Position numbers and translations under genes: made by a program
Assembly (NCBI RefSeq): GCF_018617875.1
Contig: NZ_JACSKZ010000001.1
Location: forward strand, 620,001 to 684,000
Length of the DNA stretch: 64,000 nucleotides
Source of the DNA: Exiguobacterium algae
GTDB taxonomy: Bacteria > Bacillota > Bacilli > Exiguobacteriales > Exiguobacteriaceae
Direction of reading: 5' to 3'
The notes under the pieces: generated by a model
Databases searched by the model: none
What the model was told of the DNA's origin: nothing
What the model saw: only the letters and a program-made list of their open reading frames with translations
Shown here: piece after piece, positions 17,407-26,327 of the stretch
How positions within the stretch are numbered: the first letter of the stretch is position 1
Layout: each line of letters begins with the position of its first letter

Positions 17407-18945
17407 TTACTTCGTAACGATTGATGAACCAGTCATTTCAGTCGGCTGGTCTGCTCCGAGAAGGTCGAGAAGCGTCGGGGCGAGGTCGCAAAGTGCGCCT
17501 TCTAATTTCGGCTTCAATTCGAGTCCTTCCTGTGTGACGATACACGGAACAGGTTCCGTTGTGTGCGCCGTCATCGGTGAGCCGTCCGGGTTCGTGACGA
17601 TGTCTGCGTTCCCGTGGTCAGCCGTGATGATCGCTGCGCCGCCTTTAGCAAGGAGTGCGTCCACTACTTTACCGAGGCACTCGTCGACCGCTTCGACCGC
17701 TTTTTTCGTCGGTTCGAGCTTACCTGAGTGTCCAACCATATCCGGGTTCGCGAAGTTGATGATGTACGCGTCGTACTCATCCGACTCAATACGCTCAAGC
17801 AATCCGTCCGTGAGCTCGTACGCGCTCATTTCAGGTTGAAGGTCGTAAGTCGCGACTTTCGGTGAAGGGATGAGGAGACGATCCTCGCCTTCAAATGGTT
17901 TTTCTTTTTGTCCGTTCAAGAAGAACGTGACGTGTGGGTATTTCTCTGTTTCTGCAGCGCGGAGCTGTTTATATCCTTGCGCAGACAGTGTTTCCCCAAG
18001 TGTGTTTTTCAAATCTTCCGGTGGGAAGACGATATCCGTGTCGATGTCATCTGAGTACTTCGTCATCGAGACGAGGAGAAGGTTCTCAGGATGGTTTTCA
18101 GAGAGTGTGAAGCCTTCGAATCCAGCTTTCTCTTTGAACACTTTCGACAACTGGATCGCCCGGTCCGGACGGAAGTTGAAGAACATGATTGCGTCGTTGT
18201 CAGAGATCGTTGCGACCGGCTTGCCATCTTTTTCGATGACTGTCGGTAAGACGAACTCATCCGTCAAATCGTTCTCATACGACTTCTTGAGAACCTCGAC
18301 TGGGTCCGTACCGACTTCGCCTTTTCCGTTTACAAGGACGTCGTATACTTTCTCGACGCGCTCCCAACGGTTGTCGCGGTCCATGGCATAGTAGCGGCCA
18401 GACACGCTAGCGACTTGACCGACACCGAGTTCAGCGAGCTTCTCTTCTGTTTCCTTGAGGAAACCAGCCCCTGACTTCGGATCACAGTCACGGCCGTCCG
18501 TGAACGCGTGAATGTACACTTTTTCAATGCCGTGGAGTTTCGCGAACTCAACGACGGCATACATGTGTTTGATGTGCGAGTGAATCCCGCCATCTGAGAC
18601 GAGACCCATGATGTGGAGGCTCGAATCATACTTCTTCACATGTCCTGCCAAATGGTTCATCGCCTGACGGTCGAAGAACGAACGGTCTTGAATCGCGTTG
18701 TTGACGCGTGAGAGTGACTGATAGACGACCCGGCCGGCACCGATGTTCAAGTGACCGACTTCCGAGTTCCCCATCTGTCCTTCCGGAAGACCGACGTACT
18801 CGCCTTTTGCGTTTAAGAGCGTATGTGGATACTGCTCCCAGTAACGGTCGAAGTTCGGTTTGTCCGCAGCCATGACCGCGTTACCGTAAGATTCGTCCCG
18901 CATACCGAAACCATCTAAGATGATGAGGGCGACTGGTCTAGCCAT
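17407..18945 (-). CDS. gpmI: 2,3-bisphosphoglycerate-independent phosphoglycerate mutase
   Basis: The 512-residue protein has the alkaline-phosphatase-like metal site: LIILDGFG at the start, MGNSEVGHLNIGAGR with the catalytic serine that is transiently phosphorylated, HAFTDGRDCDP, FRPDRAIQLS, and the second metal cluster NFANPDMVGHSG and ITADHGNAD. It interconverts 3- and 2-phosphoglycerate using manganese. The ATG directly follows the tpiA stop (TAAATG), suggesting coupled translation. This is the usual position in the Bacilli glycolytic operon. Confidence 0.99.
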   Translation of the reverse strand: MARPVALIILDGFGMRDESYGNAVMAADKPNFDRYWEQYPHTLLNAKGEYVGLPEGQMGNSEVGHLNIGAGRVVYQSLSRVNNAIQDRSFFDRQAMNHLAGHVKKYDSSLHIMGLVSDGGIHSHIKHMYAVVEFAKLHGIEKVYIHAFTDGRDCDPKSGAGFLKETEEKLAELGVGQVASVSGRYYAMDRDNRWERVEKVYDVLVNGKGEVGTDPVEVLKKSYENDLTDEFVLPTVIEKDGKPVATISDNDAIMFFNFRPDRAIQLSKVFKEKAGFEGFTLSENHPENLLLVSMTKYSDDIDTDIVFPPEDLKNTLGETLSAQGYKQLRAAETEKYPHVTFFLNGQKEKPFEGEDRLLIPSPKVATYDLQPEMSAYELTDGLLERIESDEYDAYIINFANPDMVGHSGKLEPTKKAVEAVDECLGKVVDALLAKGGAAIITADHGNADIVTNPDGSPMTAHTTEPVPCIVTQEGLELKPKLEGALCDLAPTLLDLLGADQPTEMTGSSIVTK

Positions 18946-19698
18946 TTAAATCGCCTCCAACAATTTAAGGAACGAAGCGGCTTCGAGTGAAGCACCGCCG
19001 ACGAGTGCGCCGTCGATGTCTTCTTGCGCCATATACTCTTTAATGTTCTCAGGTTTTACTGATCCGCCGTATTGGATGCGTACTGCAGCCGCCACGTCTT
19101 CACCGTAAAGACCTTTCACCACGTCACGAACATATTTGCAAGAGCTTTGTGCGTCAGCTTCATCTGCTGATTTACCTGTACCGATTGCCCAAACTGGCTC
19201 ATACGCGATGACGAGTTGTTTGACCTGGTCAGCAGAGAGGTCAGCGAGACCGCCTTCGACTTGTGTTTTGATGACTTCTTCGAACTTGCCGCCTTCGCGC
19301 TCCTCGAGTGTTTCACCGACACAAACGATTGGCGTAAGACCGTGTTCGAACGCTTTTTTCGTTTTGCTGTTGATGAACGCATCGGATTCACCGAAGTATT
19401 CGCGGCGTTCTGAGTGACCGAGGATGACATACGTCACATCAAGGTCAGCGAGCATCACTGGGCTGATTTCGCCAGTGTAGGCACCGCTATCTTTGTCGTA
19501 CATGTTTTGTGCACCAAGCTTCAAGTTTGACCCTTTAGCAGCTTCTACCATTGGTGCGAGGAAAAGTGCCGGAGCACCGATCGCCGCGTCTACTTTATCA
19601 GTAGACGGGATGTTGTTTTTTACTTCGTCCACGAAAGCAACAGCTTCCGAGAGCGTTTTGTTCATTTTCCAGTTACCTGCAATAATCGGTTTACGCAT
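18946..19698 (-). CDS. tpiA: triosephosphate isomerase
   Basis: The 250-residue TIM barrel keeps all active-site elements: the substrate-binding NWKMNK, the electrophile His in ILGHSERR, the catalytic Glu in [11 protein letters not shown] followed by the mobile loop, and the phosphate-binding [11 protein letters not shown] and GALVGGASL. It interconverts dihydroxyacetone phosphate and glyceraldehyde-3-phosphate. It lies between pgk and gpmI in the glycolytic operon with an 18-base gap to pgk. Confidence 0.99.
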   Translation of the reverse strand: MRKPIIAGNWKMNKTLSEAVAFVDEVKNNIPSTDKVDAAIGAPALFLAPMVEAAKGSNLKLGAQNMYDKDSGAYTGEISPVMLADLDVTYVILGHSERREYFGESDAFINSKTKKAFEHGLTPIVCVGETLEEREGGKFEEVIKTQVEGGLADLSADQVKQLVIAYEPVWAIGTGKSADEADAQSSCKYVRDVVKGLYGEDVAAAVRIQYGGSVKPENIKEYMAQEDIDGALVGGASLEAASFLKLLEAI

Positions 19699-19716
19699 CG
19701 ATAACCCTCCTCTAGA

Positions 19717-20901
19717 TTACTTGTCGTTGAGCGCCTCGACACCTGGAAGTTTTTTACCTTCCATAAATTCGAGTGACGCGCCACCACCAGTTGAGATGTG
19801 ACTCATCTTGTCAGCAAGGCCGAACTTGGCTGCCGCAGCGGCTGAGTCGCCACCACCGATGATTGAGTATGCATCGCTGTCTGCAAGTGCTTGAGCGACA
19901 CCTTTCGTTCCGTTCGCGTATTTATCGAGTTCGAATACGCCCATCGGTCCGTTCCAAACGACAAGTTTCGATTCGCGAATCGCATCCGCGTAAAGTTCGA
20001 CTGTCTTCGGTCCGATATCAAGACCCATGTGATCCGCTGGGATCGAGTCGATATCGACTGGGCCGACATACGTTTCTTCGCCAAATTCTTTCGTGATGAC
20101 ACAGTCGACAGGCATCAAGAATTTCACGCCTTTGTCTTCTGCTTTCTTCATGAATTGACGAGCGAGGTCTAGCTTGTCCTCTTCAAGGAGTGACGTTCCG
20201 ACTTCGTGCCCGAGTGCTTTCGAGAACGTGTACGAGAGTCCGCCACCGATGATGAGTGTGTCAACGATGTCAAGAAGGTGGTCGATGACCCCAATCTTGT
20301 CAGCAACTTTCGATCCACCGATGATCGCCGTGAATGGGCGGTCCGGGTTCGAAAGAGCTTTACCGAGTACTTCAAGTTCTTTCTCCATCAAAAGACCGGC
20401 AACGGCTGTATCGACGTACTGTGCGATCCCTTCAGTTGAAGCGTGCGCACGGTGCGCCGCGCCGAACGCGTCGTTGACGTAAACGTCAGCAAGTGCTGCG
20501 AATCCTTTCGCGAGTTCAGGGTCGTTTTTCGTTTCACCAGGGTAGAAACGAACGTTCTCTAAAACGACGACATCGCCTTCAGAGAGTTTAGCGACCGCTT
20601 CTTCAGCGACCGGACCGTATGCTTCTTCGACGAGCGGTACATCTTTACCGAGAAGCTCAGCGAGACGCTTCGCTACTGGTGCAAGAGAGAACTCCGATTT
20701 TTTCTCGCCTTTTGGACGCCCAAGGTGGCTCGCAAGGACGAGTTTCGCGCCACCGTCGATCAAGTGTTTGATCGTTGGAAGTGCTGCTTGGATCCGAGTT
20801 TCGTCTTGGATGACGCCATCTTTGAGTGGAACGTTGAAGTCAACGCGGCAAAAGACGCGTTTCCCTTTTACATCGATGTCACGAATAGACTGTTTGTTCA
20901 T
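19717..20901 (-). CDS. pgk: phosphoglycerate kinase
   Basis: The start ATG at 20901 (MNKQSIRDI) is chosen for its GGAGG ribosome site; an ATG 15 bases upstream overlaps that site. The 394-residue enzyme has the N-domain substrate site [11 protein letters not shown] and [10 protein letters not shown], and the C-domain nucleotide site with [10 protein letters not shown] and GGGDSAAA. It moves phosphate from 1,3-bisphosphoglycerate to ADP. It follows gap, with a strong hairpin in the gap between them. Confidence 0.99.
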   Translation of the reverse strand: MNKQSIRDIDVKGKRVFCRVDFNVPLKDGVIQDETRIQAALPTIKHLIDGGAKLVLASHLGRPKGEKKSEFSLAPVAKRLAELLGKDVPLVEEAYGPVAEEAVAKLSEGDVVVLENVRFYPGETKNDPELAKGFAALADVYVNDAFGAAHRAHASTEGIAQYVDTAVAGLLMEKELEVLGKALSNPDRPFTAIIGGSKVADKIGVIDHLLDIVDTLIIGGGLSYTFSKALGHEVGTSLLEEDKLDLARQFMKKAEDKGVKFLMPVDCVITKEFGEETYVGPVDIDSIPADHMGLDIGPKTVELYADAIRESKLVVWNGPMGVFELDKYANGTKGVAQALADSDAYSIIGGGDSAAAAAKFGLADKMSHISTGGGASLEFMEGKKLPGVEALNDK

Positions 20902-20942
20902 AACTTTCGCCTCCATATGTCGTGCATGTCATTTCATAAGTA

Positions 20943-20971
20943 GAGCGGAGAACAATCTCTTGTTTCCGCTC
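20943..20971 (-). promoter_or_regulatory. intercistronic mRNA hairpin between gap and pgk
   Basis: GAGCGGA at 20943-20949 pairs with TCCGCTC at 20965-20971, and AACAA/TTGTT extend the stem, with one bulge and a four-base loop. On the coding strand it is followed by TACTTATG, not a T run, so it is more likely an RNA-stability or processing element than a terminator. Confidence 0.6.
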
Positions 20972-20998
20972 CTATTTGGTTCTATTTAGTTCACGAAC

Positions 20999-22006
20999 TT
21001 ACTTCGCGATGTTAGCGAAGTGTTTGAGTGTGCGAACCAATTGTGCAGTGTATGACATTTCGTTGTCGTACCAAGAAACTGTCTTAACGAGTTGCTTGTC
21101 GCCAACTGTCATTACTTTAGTTTGTGTCGCATCGAAGAGTGAACCGTAAGTGATTCCGACGATGTCAGAAGATACGATTTGGTCTTCAGTGTAACCGAAT
21201 GATTCGTTCGCTGCTGCTTTCATAGCCGCGTTTACTTCGTCAACAGATACTTGTTTGTCGAGTACAGTTACGAGCTCAGTGAGTGAACCTGTAGCAACTG
21301 GTACACGTTGTGCAGCACCGTCAAGTTTACCTTGAAGTTCTGGGATTACGAGACCGATTGCTTTCGCAGCACCTGTTGTGTTCGGTACGATGTTCGCTGC
21401 TGCTGCACGCGCACGACGGAAGTCACCTTTCGGGTGTGGCGCGTCAAGCGTGTTTTGGTCACCAGTGTAAGCGTGGATCGTCGTCATGAGACCTTCAACG
21501 ATTCCGAACTGGTCTTGAAGTACTTTAGCCATTGGTGCCAAGCAGTTTGTTGTACAAGAAGCACCTGAGATGACTGTTTCAGAACCATCGAGGATGTCGT
21601 GGTTTGTGTTGTAAACAACAGTCTTCATGTCACCTGTAGCAGGAGCCGAGATCACAACTTTCTTCGCGCCAGCTTTCAAGTGAAGCTCAGCTTTTTCTTT
21701 CGAAGTGAAGAATCCAGTACATTCGAGAACGATGTCTACTCCGAGGTCGCCCCATGGAAGTTCTTCAGGGTTGCGGTTAGCAAGTGTGATGACTTTCTCG
21801 CCGTTTACGAGGAAGTGATCGTCGTGTACTTCAACTTCTCCGTCGAAACGACCTTGTGTTGTGTCGTATTTGAGAAGGTGAGCAAGCATCTTCGTGTCTG
21901 TCAAATCGTTGATTGCGACAACTTCGATTCCTTCGTTTTTGATGATCTCGCGGAATGCCAAACGACCGATACGTCCAAATCCGTTAATACCAACTTTTAC
22001 TGCCAT
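20999..22006 (-). CDS. gap: glyceraldehyde-3-phosphate dehydrogenase, glycolytic
   Basis: The start at 22006 ([18 protein letters not shown]) follows AAGGAGG. The 335-residue enzyme has the NAD-binding GINGFGRIG, the catalytic cysteine in [12 protein letters not shown], the catalytic histidine region [10 protein letters not shown], and [12 protein letters not shown] at the C-terminus. It oxidises glyceraldehyde-3-phosphate to 1,3-bisphosphoglycerate with NAD. Its place directly after cggR marks it as the glycolytic GapA form. A hairpin at the cggR-gap junction and another after the gene suggest mRNA processing that raises gap message over cggR. Confidence 0.99.
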   Translation of the reverse strand: MAVKVGINGFGRIGRLAFREIIKNEGIEVVAINDLTDTKMLAHLLKYDTTQGRFDGEVEVHDDHFLVNGEKVITLANRNPEELPWGDLGVDIVLECTGFFTSKEKAELHLKAGAKKVVISAPATGDMKTVVYNTNHDILDGSETVISGASCTTNCLAPMAKVLQDQFGIVEGLMTTIHAYTGDQNTLDAPHPKGDFRRARAAAANIVPNTTGAAKAIGLVIPELQGKLDGAAQRVPVATGSLTELVTVLDKQVSVDEVNAAMKAAANESFGYTEDQIVSSDIVGITYGSLFDATQTKVMTVGDKQLVKTVSWYDNEMSYTAQLVRTLKHFANIAK

Positions 22007-22041
22007 GTTAATTTCCTCCTTAGGGTAGAAGCTATTTATTG

Positions 22042-22065
22042 AAGAGCCAACGGGGGTCAACTCTT
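22042..22065 (-). promoter_or_regulatory. stem-loop at the cggR-gap junction
   Basis: On the minus strand AAGAGTTGAC pairs with GTTGGCTCTT (ten pairs, some G-U) around CCCC. It starts at the cggR stop and lies about 36 bases before the gap start. A hairpin at this point protects the gapA message after cleavage in Bacillus subtilis; the same role here is inferred. Confidence 0.65.
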
Positions 22066-23093
22066 TAATAACAAGTTAATAATTCTTTCGCCGCACCCTC
22101 ATCTGTGACGAGGATGATGTTCGACGTATGTTTCGCATAAGCGGCGATTGCCTGTGCCTTTGATTTTCCTCCGGCGACTGCGATGACGACGTCCATGTCG
22201 TCGAGCTCCTCCAATTGGATCCCGACCGTCTTGACGCGATGAACGATTTCTCCGTCGGCGTTGAAATAGTAGCCAAACGCCTCGGCGACAGCGTCGTGTC
22301 GTTCAATCATCCGCAAATGCTCCGGTGATGCGTGACGGCGTTTTGCCATCGTTTCCGCCTCACCAATTCCATGTACCACAATTCGCGCCGCTCTAATCAT
22401 TTCCAGCACATTTTTTATGCTAGGTTCCTCTACCATCCGTTCGAATGTTTCTTGTGACACCTCATCCGGAATATGTAGAAGGTGATAGTCAGCGTTGGCC
22501 CGGTCTGCCATTCGTGAACAGACGGTGTTCGCTTGCAGTTCAAGCGTCTCACCAAGACCTCCGCGTGCCGGCACAAAATGCATCGGGCGTTCTTTTTTGT
22601 CGGGCGACATCATTGCCGCGACCGAAGCCATCGTCGTCCCGCCCGTTACCGCGATGACATTGTCGTCCAGTGCCAGTCGCGCTTTCAGCTGCGTGACGGC
22701 TGCCCGGCCGATATCCCGCTGGACCCAGAATGTCTCATCTGAATCACCCGGTACGATGACGACTTGGCGAACACCAAGTTTTTGCTCGAGCTCTCTTGCC
22801 ACTTCTGAGATGCCTAGGATTTCTCCCATGATCTCGTGCAAGTCCCGCAAAACGTTTCGACCTGACTCGGTAAGGGAAATTCCTTGAGTGGCGACCATGA
22901 GTAGACCTTGGTCTTTCAAGAAGTCGACCTCTCTCCGTAATACCCGTTCCGTCAGCCCGAGGCTCGTAGCCAATGTCCTGCGGCCAATCGGCTGCATCAA
23001 GCGGACATAGTGTAAGATATCGTAACGATGTCGGAGCGTATCGAGCAGGTCAGGGACGATTTGCTTCTGAACGTGAATCAGTTGCTGGATCAT
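22065..23093 (-). CDS. cggR: central glycolytic genes regulator CggR
   Basis: The start at 23093 ([18 protein letters not shown]) is chosen over an upstream ATG because the longer frame would translate the operator. The 342-residue SorC/DeoR-type repressor has an N-terminal winged helix ([28 protein letters not shown]) and a sugar-binding domain with [17 protein letters not shown] and the C-terminal [15 protein letters not shown]. The effector is fructose-1,6-bisphosphate in the family. It heads the glycolytic operon and has a CggR-type operator and sigma-A promoter upstream, so autoregulation is expected. Confidence 0.95.
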   Translation of the reverse strand: MIQQLIHVQKQIVPDLLDTLRHRYDILHYVRLMQPIGRRTLATSLGLTERVLRREVDFLKDQGLLMVATQGISLTESGRNVLRDLHEIMGEILGISEVARELEQKLGVRQVVIVPGDSDETFWVQRDIGRAAVTQLKARLALDDNVIAVTGGTTMASVAAMMSPDKKERPMHFVPARGGLGETLELQANTVCSRMADRANADYHLLHIPDEVSQETFERMVEEPSIKNVLEMIRAARIVVHGIGEAETMAKRRHASPEHLRMIERHDAVAEAFGYYFNADGEIVHRVKTVGIQLEELDDMDVVIAVAGGKSKAQAIAAYAKHTSNIILVTDEGAAKELLTCY

Positions 23094-23118
23094 ACTCAAC
23101 CCACCTCGACTTTCATTG

Positions 23119-23154
23119 TGGACAACTTTTGTCCCACTTTTATTTTTGCGTCCC
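23119..23154 (-). promoter_or_regulatory. CggR-type operator
   Basis: On the minus strand GGGAC-N6-TGTC lies at about 23122-23135 as GGGACAAAAGTTGTC, matching the Bacillus CggR half-operator. A second GGGAC lies 19 bases upstream (23150-23154), but its TGTC arm is degenerate. It sits between the promoter and cggR, as in B. subtilis. Confidence 0.75.
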
Positions 23155-23168
23155 ACCGCTACGACTTC

Positions 23169-23197
23169 ATCTTATCAATCACCTTTCCGTCTGACAA
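23169..23197 (-). promoter_or_regulatory. sigma-A promoter of the glycolytic operon
   Basis: On the minus strand TTGTCA (23192-23197) and TAAGAT (23169-23174) are separated by 17 bases. The predicted start near 23161 is just upstream of the CggR operator. Confidence 0.75.
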
Positions 23198-23202
23198 CCC
23201 CT

Positions 23203-23460
23203 TCAAACGTTTTTTTTCGATGTAAGCGTATACTTAACAAAATCTTCAACTTTGTTGTCATCATATCGCCCTTGACTGATGACCTGTCCTTCGTGTATAA
23301 GGACAGGGATTTCGAACAGGTAGGCCGCCTCAAGCGCCTCATCTCCCGTAATATCAATCTGTTCAAGCTCAATCGGATAGTCTTCCTGGAGCCACTCCAG
23401 CATAACAACCGCTTCATCGCAAAGGGAACAGTTTTCACGTTTATATAATGTTAACTTCAC
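23203..23460 (-). CDS. glutaredoxin-like thiol protein (DUF836)
   Basis: The favoured start is GTG at 23460, nine bases after GGAAAGG. An in-frame ATG at 23469 overlaps the upstream stop. The roughly 85-residue protein starts KLTLYKRENCSLCDEAV with a CxxC redox pair (CSLC), the family's cis-proline segment FEIPVLI, and a thioredoxin-like fold length. Such small proteins reduce disulfides or act as thiol carriers; the partner is unknown. It directly follows rpoN, so the two may share a message. The cggR promoter begins inside its 3' end. Confidence 0.8.
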   Translation of the reverse strand: MKLTLYKRENCSLCDEAVVMLEWLQEDYPIELEQIDITGDEALEAAYLFEIPVLIHEGQVISQGRYDDNKVEDFVKYTLTSKKNV

Positions 23461-23465
23461 ATTCT

Positions 23466-24614
23466 TCATCCTTTCCATAACTGGCGTTCACGCTCACGGG
23501 AGTTGCCAAACCCGAGTTCCTCCCGATAATTCGTCACCGTTCGCCGTGTCACGTTATATCCATACCGGGCGAGTTCGTGGGCAATCGCCTGATCGCTGAG
23601 CGGAGACGTCTCGTGTTGAAGGAGTTCCGCGATTTTTCGTTTAATCATGAACGGAGAATGTCCATGCACCGTGGAACGGACGAAAAAATGCCGCCATTCC
23701 ATCATTCCGCCCTCTGTTTTGGCAATCTTTCCTTGCACCGCCCGACCGACCGTCGATTCATGCTTGCCGATGGCACGGGCGACTTCCCGTCGCGTAAGCG
23801 GATGAAGGATCAGTTCGCCGTTCATCCATTCGGCTTGCCGCTCCTCGATGACGCGCCAAATCGCCCGAAGGGTCTCGTTTCGCATCGAGAGGGAAGCAAG
23901 CCACCATTTCGCCTCGCTGTCCTGTCCGACTCTTGAGACATCGAGCTCCGGACTGAACCACGTCGTGACGCGCTTACCTTGAATCATTTGAACTTCAACC
24001 TCCGGAAATAAATGACTCGTTTCTTCATATAATATAGGACGTTTCGGAAGGGTCGCGACGATACGTTCCAGTCGCTTCAATTCTTCCTCCGAAATCCCGA
24101 GTTTTGCTGCAATCGTTTCGATGCCATGCGCCAATCCCTCGAAGACGTCGACGACGCGAGGGTCATCGTGTTCGATGGCATGGCGATATTGGCATTCTTT
24201 CTCTGTTCTCGACCCAATCCCCGTCGGTTCGAGAAACAACAGAGCCTGCCTCGCCTTTTCAATTTGATCGACATCGACCTGCAGACGGTTCGCCAGGCGT
24301 TCGTTCGATTCCGGCAGAAATCCCCGATGGTCGAGCAACATGATGAGCTGACGCTGGATACGTTTTTCTTCTTCCGACCCGCTGCCTTCCTGGATCTGTT
24401 CAAACAATCGATCCTCAAACCCGGCCGCCGCGTCCGCAATCCATTCCACGCTGCCGTTCCCCAAATGGACATGCGCATTATGTCTCGATAGACGGGCGAG
24501 TCGAAAGGACAGCGCGACCCGGTTCGCTTCAAGCACCGGAAGACGCTGAACGAGATCTTGCGTCATTTGCTGTTGTTGGACTTGTTTTTGTTCCTGATGT
24601 TGCCGTTGCATCAT
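23466..24614 (-). CDS. rpoN: RNA polymerase sigma-54 factor
   Basis: The start at 24614 (MMQRQHQEQKQVQQQQ) follows GGGGGGAG; the longer frame is antisense to a tRNA. The roughly 382-residue protein has a Gln-rich region I, a core-binding region, the helix-turn-helix TRREVARAIGKHESTVGRAV, and the diagnostic RpoN box TRRTVTNYRE near the C-terminus that reads the -24 element. It is shorter than typical members (about 430-480 residues), mainly in the region I/II part. In Bacilli it is called SigL and needs enhancer-binding activators; none is in this window. Confidence 0.93.
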   Translation of the reverse strand: MMQRQHQEQKQVQQQQMTQDLVQRLPVLEANRVALSFRLARLSRHNAHVHLGNGSVEWIADAAAGFEDRLFEQIQEGSGSEEEKRIQRQLIMLLDHRGFLPESNERLANRLQVDVDQIEKARQALLFLEPTGIGSRTEKECQYRHAIEHDDPRVVDVFEGLAHGIETIAAKLGISEEELKRLERIVATLPKRPILYEETSHLFPEVEVQMIQGKRVTTWFSPELDVSRVGQDSEAKWWLASLSMRNETLRAIWRVIEERQAEWMNGELILHPLTRREVARAIGKHESTVGRAVQGKIAKTEGGMMEWRHFFVRSTVHGHSPFMIKRKIAELLQHETSPLSDQAIAHELARYGYNVTRRTVTNYREELGFGNSRERERQLWKG

Positions 24615-24680
24615 TCTCCCCCCTTCCCCTATTGTAACGAACTCGCGCCAAAGACGCTTAAAAAAGTCGAACGGACGGGA

Positions 24681-24709
24681 TTGCTTTTTCAATAAAACAA
24701 ATGTATAAT
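24681..24709 (+). promoter_or_regulatory. tRNA-Arg promoter
   Basis: TTGCTT (24681-24686) and a consensus TATAAT (24704-24709) are separated by 17 bases, about 20 bases before the tRNA. It is divergent from rpoN. Confidence 0.75.
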
Positions 24710-24728
24710 AAATTCGTGTCAGTGACAT

Positions 24729-24801
24729 GCACCCGTAGCTCAGGGGATAGAGCACTGGTTTCCGGTACCAGGTGTCGGGAGTTCGAATCTCTCCGGGTGT
24801 A
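24729..24801 (+). tRNA. tRNA-Arg (anticodon CCG)
   Basis: The 73-base gene folds as a complete cloverleaf: acceptor GCACCCG/CGGGTGT (one G-U at the end), D arm GCTCAGGGGATAGAGC, anticodon arm CTGGT-TTCCGGT-ACCAG with anticodon CCG, and T arm GGGAG-TTCGAAT-CTCTC. The discriminator is A, and CCA is not encoded. It reads CGG arginine codons. Confidence 0.95.
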
Positions 24802-24807
24802 TCATTT

Positions 24808-24838
24808 AAGAGGTCAGGCGTTTGCCTGGCCTCTTTTG
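24808..24838 (+). terminator. terminator of tRNA-Arg
   Basis: GAGGTCAGGC pairs with GCCTGGCCTC around GTTT and is followed by TTTTG. It lies about eight bases past the tRNA. Confidence 0.85.
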
Positions 24839-24888
24839 TCGTTTTAGACAATCGAATTTGTGGAATAGATGAAAAACGATGACTATCG

Positions 24889-24918
24889 TTTGACCAACAT
24901 TGACTATACAGGTATGAT
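24889..24918 (+). promoter_or_regulatory. clpP promoter with CtsR-like box
   Basis: TTGACC (24890-24895) and TATGAT (24913-24918) are 17 bases apart. Over the -35 lies TTTGACC-AAC-ATTGACT (24889-24905), which matches the reversed CtsR tandem heptad at 13 of 14 positions. Heat-shock control by CtsR is therefore likely. Confidence 0.75.
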
Positions 24919-24952
24919 GAACTTACAACCTACATAAAAGGAGGCAGATTCA

Positions 24953-25528
24953 ATGTTAATTCCAACAGTTATCGAACAGACAGGCCGTGGGGAGCGCGCA
25001 TACGATATCTACTCACGCTTGCTCAAAGACCGCATCATCCTTCTCGGAAGTGCGATTGACGACAACGTCGCCAACTCAATCGTTGCTCAGCTTCTCTTCC
25101 TTGCAGCCGAGGATCCAGATAAGGATATCTCGCTCTACATTAACAGCCCAGGTGGCTCGATCACAGCCGGAATGGCGATTTATGACACGATGAACTTCAT
25201 CAAACCGAACGTGTCGACGATTTGTATCGGAATGGCCGCATCGATGGGTGCCTTCTTGCTCCAAGCTGGTGAAAAAGGGAAGCGTTTCGCTCTCCCGAAC
25301 GCAGAGATCATGATTCACCAACCGCTCGGCGGCACACAAGGACAAGCATCGGACATCAAGATTCATGCAGAGCGGATCATCCGCATGCGTGAGAAATTGA
25401 ACCAAATCATGGCGGACAACACAGGTCAGCCACTCGAAGTCATCGAGCGCGACACAGAGCGCGACTACTTCATGTCAGCAGACCAGGCTCAAGACTACGG
25501 TCTCATCGACAAAGTCATGACTCGCTAA
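24953..25528 (+). CDS. clpP: ATP-dependent Clp protease proteolytic subunit
   Basis: The 191-residue serine protease has Ser97 in GMAASMGA, His122 in MIHQPLGG and Asp171 in ERDYFM, the ClpP triad, plus the handle region [15 protein letters not shown]. It forms the double-ring barrel that degrades proteins fed by ClpC, ClpX or ClpE, including tmRNA-tagged ones. A strong AAAGGAGG site precedes the ATG. The upstream promoter carries a CtsR-like box. It is a single-gene unit with its own terminator. Confidence 0.99.
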   Translation: MLIPTVIEQTGRGERAYDIYSRLLKDRIILLGSAIDDNVANSIVAQLLFLAAEDPDKDISLYINSPGGSITAGMAIYDTMNFIKPNVSTICIGMAASMGAFLLQAGEKGKRFALPNAEIMIHQPLGGTQGQASDIKIHAERIIRMREKLNQIMADNTGQPLEVIERDTERDYFMSADQAQDYGLIDKVMTR

Positions 25529-25535
25529 ACACACG

Positions 25536-25571
25536 AAAAGACGTTTCCCTTAATCGGGAAACGTCTTTTTT
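25536..25571. terminator. bidirectional terminator between clpP and the merR-type gene
   Basis: AAAAGACGTTTCCC at 25536-25549 pairs perfectly with GGGAAACGTCTTTT at 25556-25569, with T/A runs on both sides. It serves both convergent genes. Confidence 0.92.
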
Positions 25572-26265
25572 ATTCAATCGGCATCCATACCTCAATCAAC
25601 AGTTCAGCACCCTCCTGTCCATAGACATACCGTTCAAAATCGACCGCGTCACGTAACGTGATGTCCGGAATCGCCAACAGTTGCTCATACGTAGGCGCAA
25701 TCATCGGAATCCCGCCTTCAACCGTCGCGACGATATAGTTTCCTTCCGTCAGTTCAACCAGGCGAGCATCTTCCCCTGACACCGGTTGTGTCATGCCGGC
25801 GACGTACCCCTCTTCTTGCGCCAAACAAACACCGTACGATACTTCCGTCGTCAGCTCCGGTTGCAGACGGGACCATACACGCGGAATATCGTCGAGTCGA
25901 CTCCAGTAGCCATGCACCGGAATAGGCTCGGTTAATGTCTCATATCGAATGTTCATCTCTTTTCCCCCTGTCTGCATCAGACGGATGTGTGCCTCGATCT
26001 GCTGCAGTCTTGTCATCTCATGTTGAATCTCTTCCAGTCGACTTTCAAGGAGCGTCTCGATGGATTGTCCTGACTGGATCTGTTCCATGCTGAGCCCGAT
26101 TTGGCGCAACTGTTTGATTTCACTCAATCGCCGGATCTCCTTCATCCCATACATGCGATACTGATTTTCTTGCCGCAAAGGGGAGATCAATCCCCGTTCC
26201 TCATAAAACTTGATGGCTTTGATTGAAAGACCTGTCACGTGCGATACTTTCCCGATTGGAATCAC
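25570..26265 (-). CDS. MerR family regulator with GyrI-like effector domain
   Basis: The chosen start is GTG at 26265, after AGGAGG. The roughly 231-residue protein has an N-terminal MerR winged helix (IGKVSHVTGLSIKAIKFYEERGLI, with NQYRMYGMKEI), a dimerising coiled coil (LEEIQHEMTRLQQIEAHIRLMQ), and a C-terminal GyrI/BmrR-like ligand domain. In the latter, GYWSRLDDIPRVW and YVAGMTQPV match the usual pattern. It probably binds a hydrophobic or cationic compound. Its own promoter has the 19-base spacer of MerR-controlled promoters, so autoregulation is likely. No transporter lies next to it. Confidence 0.88.
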   Translation of the reverse strand: MIPIGKVSHVTGLSIKAIKFYEERGLISPLRQENQYRMYGMKEIRRLSEIKQLRQIGLSMEQIQSGQSIETLLESRLEEIQHEMTRLQQIEAHIRLMQTGGKEMNIRYETLTEPIPVHGYWSRLDDIPRVWSRLQPELTTEVSYGVCLAQEEGYVAGMTQPVSGEDARLVELTEGNYIVATVEGGIPMIAPTYEQLLAIPDITLRDAVDFERYVYGQEGAELLIEVWMPIE

Positions 26266-26287
26266 AGTTCCCCCACCTCCTCCTTTC

Positions 26288-26318
26288 ACTGTACAGTCAT
26301 CCCTTAGAGGCAGGTCAA
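26288..26318 (-). promoter_or_regulatory. MerR-type promoter with 19-bp spacer
   Basis: On the minus strand TTGACC (26313-26318) and TACAGT (26288-26293) are separated by 19 bases, with the dyad-like CCTCTAAGGG between them. BmrR-type promoters have this geometry. The leader to the GTG start would be only about 16 bases. Confidence 0.7.
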
Positions 26319-26327
26319 CCTATTTTT

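Noticed and set aside
24729-24851. N-terminal extension of the sigma-54 frame across the tRNA
   Set aside because: It is the antisense of tRNA-Arg and its terminator; the real start has a strong ribosome site at 24614.
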